Shown in pieces: positions 60,471-64,000 of a DNA stretch of 64,000 bases. Numbering within the stretch: the stretch's first letter is position 1; each line of letters opens with the position of its first letter. The stretch lies in NCBI RefSeq assembly GCF_910596095.1, contig NC_056546.1, positions 20,612,425 to 20,676,424 of the forward strand, given 5' to 3'. A program made the position numbers and the translations under genes. This DNA comes from Thunnus maccoyii. Lineage: Eukaryota; Chordata; Actinopteri; Scombriformes; Scombridae. A model generated the notes under the pieces. The model saw only the letters and a program-made list of their open reading frames with translations. It did not search any database and had not been told where the DNA came from.

Positions 60471-63400
60471 TGTCTGTAATCTGTCTGTCTCTCCATCACT
60501 CTTTCTTTTGCCACCTCACTTTGCAAGTTTTGTTGAAAATCTGTCCCTCCCTGTCACTGATTGTTTCACAGTGACTGGGAGTGTGTGTGTGTGTATGTGT
60601 GTGCTTGTACATATAGTGAATAGGTGAGCAGTACAGTGGGATGAGTGTTTGTAGGCTGGGGCCGTTTAAATGGCAGTAATTACATGAGAAGATGAGCTGC
60701 ATTCCTTCCTGAGGGCAGGCTGATTACAGGCCTCTCCTCTCTGGGCCCCTGTAATTACCCACTCTAGCCCCCCCATGCCTCACCCACCATCCCACTGTAC
60801 TTGTATCGACTCTGCTCTGCCTCGGCGGGGCTACAGCCGAGTTTACCCCCCTCCTCCTGTCCTCTGATCCACCTCTCTCCCAACTTCTGCAACACTCCAC
60901 CTCTCCTTCCCTTCACCAGGTCACTCTTCTGTCCTCTCTCATTGCTCCTCCAACTGATTACTACTCACACATGTACGCACACTAAGAGACCACTCAGAGA
61001 ACAAATAGCAGATGTGGCATCATGCACATGCAGATCTCTTATTAAGAGACGTTAAATTGTATGGTGCATTGGGATTCCTAAAAAAATAGACAGGGTCCTG
61101 CAGTATGCATATTAACGCCATATTTATTAAATCACAACCCATATTATTCAGTTCTTGATGACTACTATGTCCACTAATACTACAGTCCCTCCAGGAGAGA
61201 TTTTTTTGTAACTGTTGCAATCAAAAATGCTTGATTTTGCAGTGGTTTTACCTTAAAAATTGCAATGCAAGTTTTATGTGATTTTTTTTTGTGATAAAAT
61301 TGCGATGATGTGTCATGTTGGTTGTTTTGATTAAAAGTGTGACGATTGGTGGCCTAATTATCATGATAAGACCACATTTCCCATAAACCTTGTCACTTTT
61401 TGTTTTGCAGTTTTTTCCGATCAACCGGCATGGGGTTTGTTTCGATGATGAGAGGAGAGGTTGAGGTTGAGCCTTGCCAACTGTAAATGAGTTAATTTTG
61501 TTGATAAAGCAAGTTTTGTTTGGACAGGTTTACTTTGTGCCATAATGCCTTCAGCAGAACTCCTGTGAATCTGACCCACTCAATATCAATACAAAATAGA
61601 GGATATCAATGGAATCATCACAATCGTCTTTCTTTCTCATCACAAGGTATGGACATTAAATTTACGATGATATATTGATGTCAAAGTCTTCCTAGTAGCA
61701 CTTGTAATGCAGAGAAAAAGTGGGAATTTTGCAAAATTGCAAGCCCCACAATTATTGTGGAGATTGGTTGAATTTGCATTAATTATAGCGATCGCAAGAT
61801 TGTGATTTTCTGGAGGGACTGATACTACTACCACAACTGCAGACATGTTTATATGTGTATTGGTAGGGGGAGGGGGGGACTGCTGTCAAATGCCAATCAG
61901 TCCTGATGGCCACTCCTTGAGACAAGACATACTGACAGCTCCTGCCTTACAGGTAAATCCCTGCTCTTTCTCACCCCACTTTTGTCTCCCTCACAAACAC
62001 ACACACAAAGTAAGGGTGGTGTTGAGTACATGACCTCACACATACACAAACCTCGAGAAAACCAGTAAGTCCACCCCAGGCTGGGATTCCGGTAAGATTG
62101 GAGACACACAGACAGTCAAATTACATGTCCCTCGACCAAACACCCTCAATTGTTGCAACAAACAAGAGTCTGAGTCGCTGCTACTCTTTCATTTGTCTCC
62201 AAGCACATATTCAGCGTGGGACTCATTTACAGTTTGTCCATTCAAGCTCTCAGAATTTCAAGATGCTCTTTTGTTGAAAATTTGAGTACATTTTATAAAT
62301 GTTGTCTTGCAGTCCTGTCACGTGACAATGTGTTAAGTCAAGAGGCATGAACTGTGATTGTGAGAAGAGTTGGCAAAAGGCGTCACAACATATGTGTTTT
62401 TTATTATTTGATATGACAACTCGGCTCCCCATAGACAGGAAGACGGCCGGATCAAACTTCCTGTACAAATCACATCAGACACCCTGAGCAGGTGATAATG
62501 AAGAGAGAGGAGAGTGTTGGGGGGGGGGGCCTTAAAGAGCTGGAGAAAGAAACTAAAACATCGCGGGGGAAGACGGATGGATTAAAAATGAAAAGTCTCA
62601 ATCTCTTTGAGCATTATGAAGACAGAGAGTGGGAGGAAGGGAGTCGGAAATAGAGATAGTCAGGGAGAGAACTTCAGGGAAAAGACAAGAAAATGGGAGA
62701 GATGAAAGGGTAAGTACAGGTGACCTAAACTAATGTAAGATGGAGGGAGATGGGGAGGAAAGAGGGAGATTAATGACAAGGCTGTAAGCTTTGCTGTAAG
62801 TGGGTAGCCATGCTAGAGGGGATAGAAGGAAGGAGGGAGGATATGTGGATGGAAAGAGCGAGGGAGGAAGAGATGGAGGGAGACACAGAAACACTCCCTG
62901 GGTGCAGATCAAGTGCAACTCTTGATTGGTCTGTGTGTGTGTGTGTGTGTGTGTTTGTGTGTACTGTGGGTATTGGCTATGGTTGCCAGGATTGCCAGTG
63001 CTATTAGAGATGCCTGCTGCTGTAATGTGTTGTGACAGGGGCTGATTCTTGTGACTAACTGCTTTGGCAGGAGAGCTCCTCTGTCATGCTAATGAACAGA
63101 TGAGGAGATGAGCCGGATTGACAGCGGATCGACGGGCCACAAGCATGACTTCTCACACACTCAGACACACACACACACACACACAGAAACAGAGGGTTAG
63201 ACGGTATATACGAAGACACGAGCAGACCTCGCTGTCATAAATGTGTACAGCATATGACACACTGATGCTGACATCCCCCTTCACAAATAACTGTTACCAA
63301 GTCATTGTGATGGAGATGACAACACATGGACGAAGAAAGTGAGATTTTGAAAAAACAAACATGTGCATGCGCAGATGCATGATCACACCCCACACAAACA

Positions 63401-64000
63401 CAGCAGGGTTGGCGTCACTCTGTTGCTTCATTGCGTCCCCTTGCATCAGAGAAATCCCTAGATATGCAGTACACAACAAGCAACATGCTGTAGGCTAGCC
63501 TTTGTGTGTGTATGTGAGAGGGAAGGAGACATGGTTTGTGAGCTTTGGAAATTTGGCCAAAAAATATTGAAATGCACTGTTCAATATATGTTTTAAATGA
63601 TGAAAGTGCATTACTATGAAAATAGGCTACAAGCAAAAACATTGGCAAAACGTACCGAAGGACTGACAAAATTACATATTTATTGGTGATGATATTAAGC
63701 CTGTTAACCAGAATTTACGAAAAACATATTTAACTAGACATTACAATAAAAATGAGAAAGATAGAGACGGAAATAGACAGAGGGAGGGAAGAGACAGAGA
63801 GGTAGACAATGGACAAAAAAGATTAGGGCACTAATAGGCAGAAAATCCATGTTGGAGGGGATATATGACGAGAGGCGATGGGGAGATAGCAGAGGAAGAC
63901 TAATGGAGAGGAAGAAGATCGAGGTGAGATTCAATCTCCTCACCCCACAAAATGTCGGGGTCTTGTAAGCTTAAGTAGTCCTGTGCGGAAGCTAATGTCT
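50830..64000 (-). other. unc5b intron 1 (incomplete)
   Basis: More than 13 kb with no exon I can support. It contains a hAT-like MITE (61184-61820), microsatellites (59005-59033 GT; 60066-60095 GA; 60443-60470 CA; 59452-59492 ACGC-rich; 62932-62952 GT), a CTCF-like site (59891-59905), and low-repeat stretches resembling conserved regulatory DNA near 55530-55640, 60660-60770 and 63040-63140. 53.2-54.6 kb is AT-rich and featureless. Confidence 0.7.
61184..61820. mobile_element. hAT-like MITE with 8-bp target duplication
   Basis: Inverted ends agtccctccaggagagattt (left) and gattttctggagggact (right). Flanks aatactac (61176-61183) and gatactac (61821-61828) agree at 7 of 8 bases, as for a hAT-sized target duplication. 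No ORF. The interior is A/T-rich with 'gcgatcgcaag' near the right end. Confidence 0.75.

Noticed and set aside
1-64000. CRISPR array, bacterial operon or provirus
   Set aside because: No regular spaced repeats, Shine-Dalgarno-led operons or retroviral gag-pol-env order; all genes are spliced vertebrate genes.
50830-64000. unc5b signal-peptide exon inside the window
   Set aside because: No minus-strand ATG followed by a hydrophobic stretch and a phase 1 donor could be found; it presumably lies past the right edge.

Overview
The window is nuclear DNA from a teleost fish, probably a percomorph. The evidence is spliced vertebrate genes, fish-type dispersed repeats (short inverted-repeat DNA elements, hAT, Tc1/mariner, L1-like LINEs), many CA/GT microsatellites, and the order psap - slc29a3 - unc5b, which are also near neighbours on human 10q22. 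I rebuilt the exons by hand from GT/AG sites and reading-frame continuity. In every gene the exon lengths sum to an uninterrupted frame.

Layout. Positions 1-2446 (minus) hold the 5' part of nolc1 (Nopp140), running off the left edge. Positions 3570-3902 (plus) hold a one-exon mrps6. Positions 4.6-6.8 kb hold two inverted-repeat DNA elements. Positions 7058-16007 (plus) hold a complete psap (prosaposin) with 15 coding exons including a 6-base microexon. Positions 16.9-24 kb are a nested transposon island: a hAT remnant, a THAP + DDE transposase gene with damaged catalytic residues, a broken YqaJ-type nuclease on the opposite strand, a LINE endonuclease remnant, a Tc1-like remnant ending in a perfect 47-bp inverted repeat, and an L1 ORF1 remnant. 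Positions 24940-28456 (minus) hold complete slc29a3 (ENT3, 475 aa). Positions 31.1-33.0 kb hold an L1-like LINE fragment. Positions 37707-50829 (minus) hold all of unc5b except its first coding exon, including a 33-base alternative-type microexon. Its first intron fills the rest of the window (50830-64000).

Functionally, psap and slc29a3 both serve the lysosome (sphingolipid activators and a nucleoside exporter), and both have CLEAR-like E-boxes near their 5' ends. nolc1 serves nucleolar snoRNP assembly, mrps6 the mitochondrial ribosome, and unc5b netrin guidance and dependence-receptor signalling. The most unusual material is the paired THAP-DDE transposase and YqaJ nuclease, which looks like a decayed two-gene ISL2EU-type transposon, together with two in-frame microexons and several long perfect hairpins.
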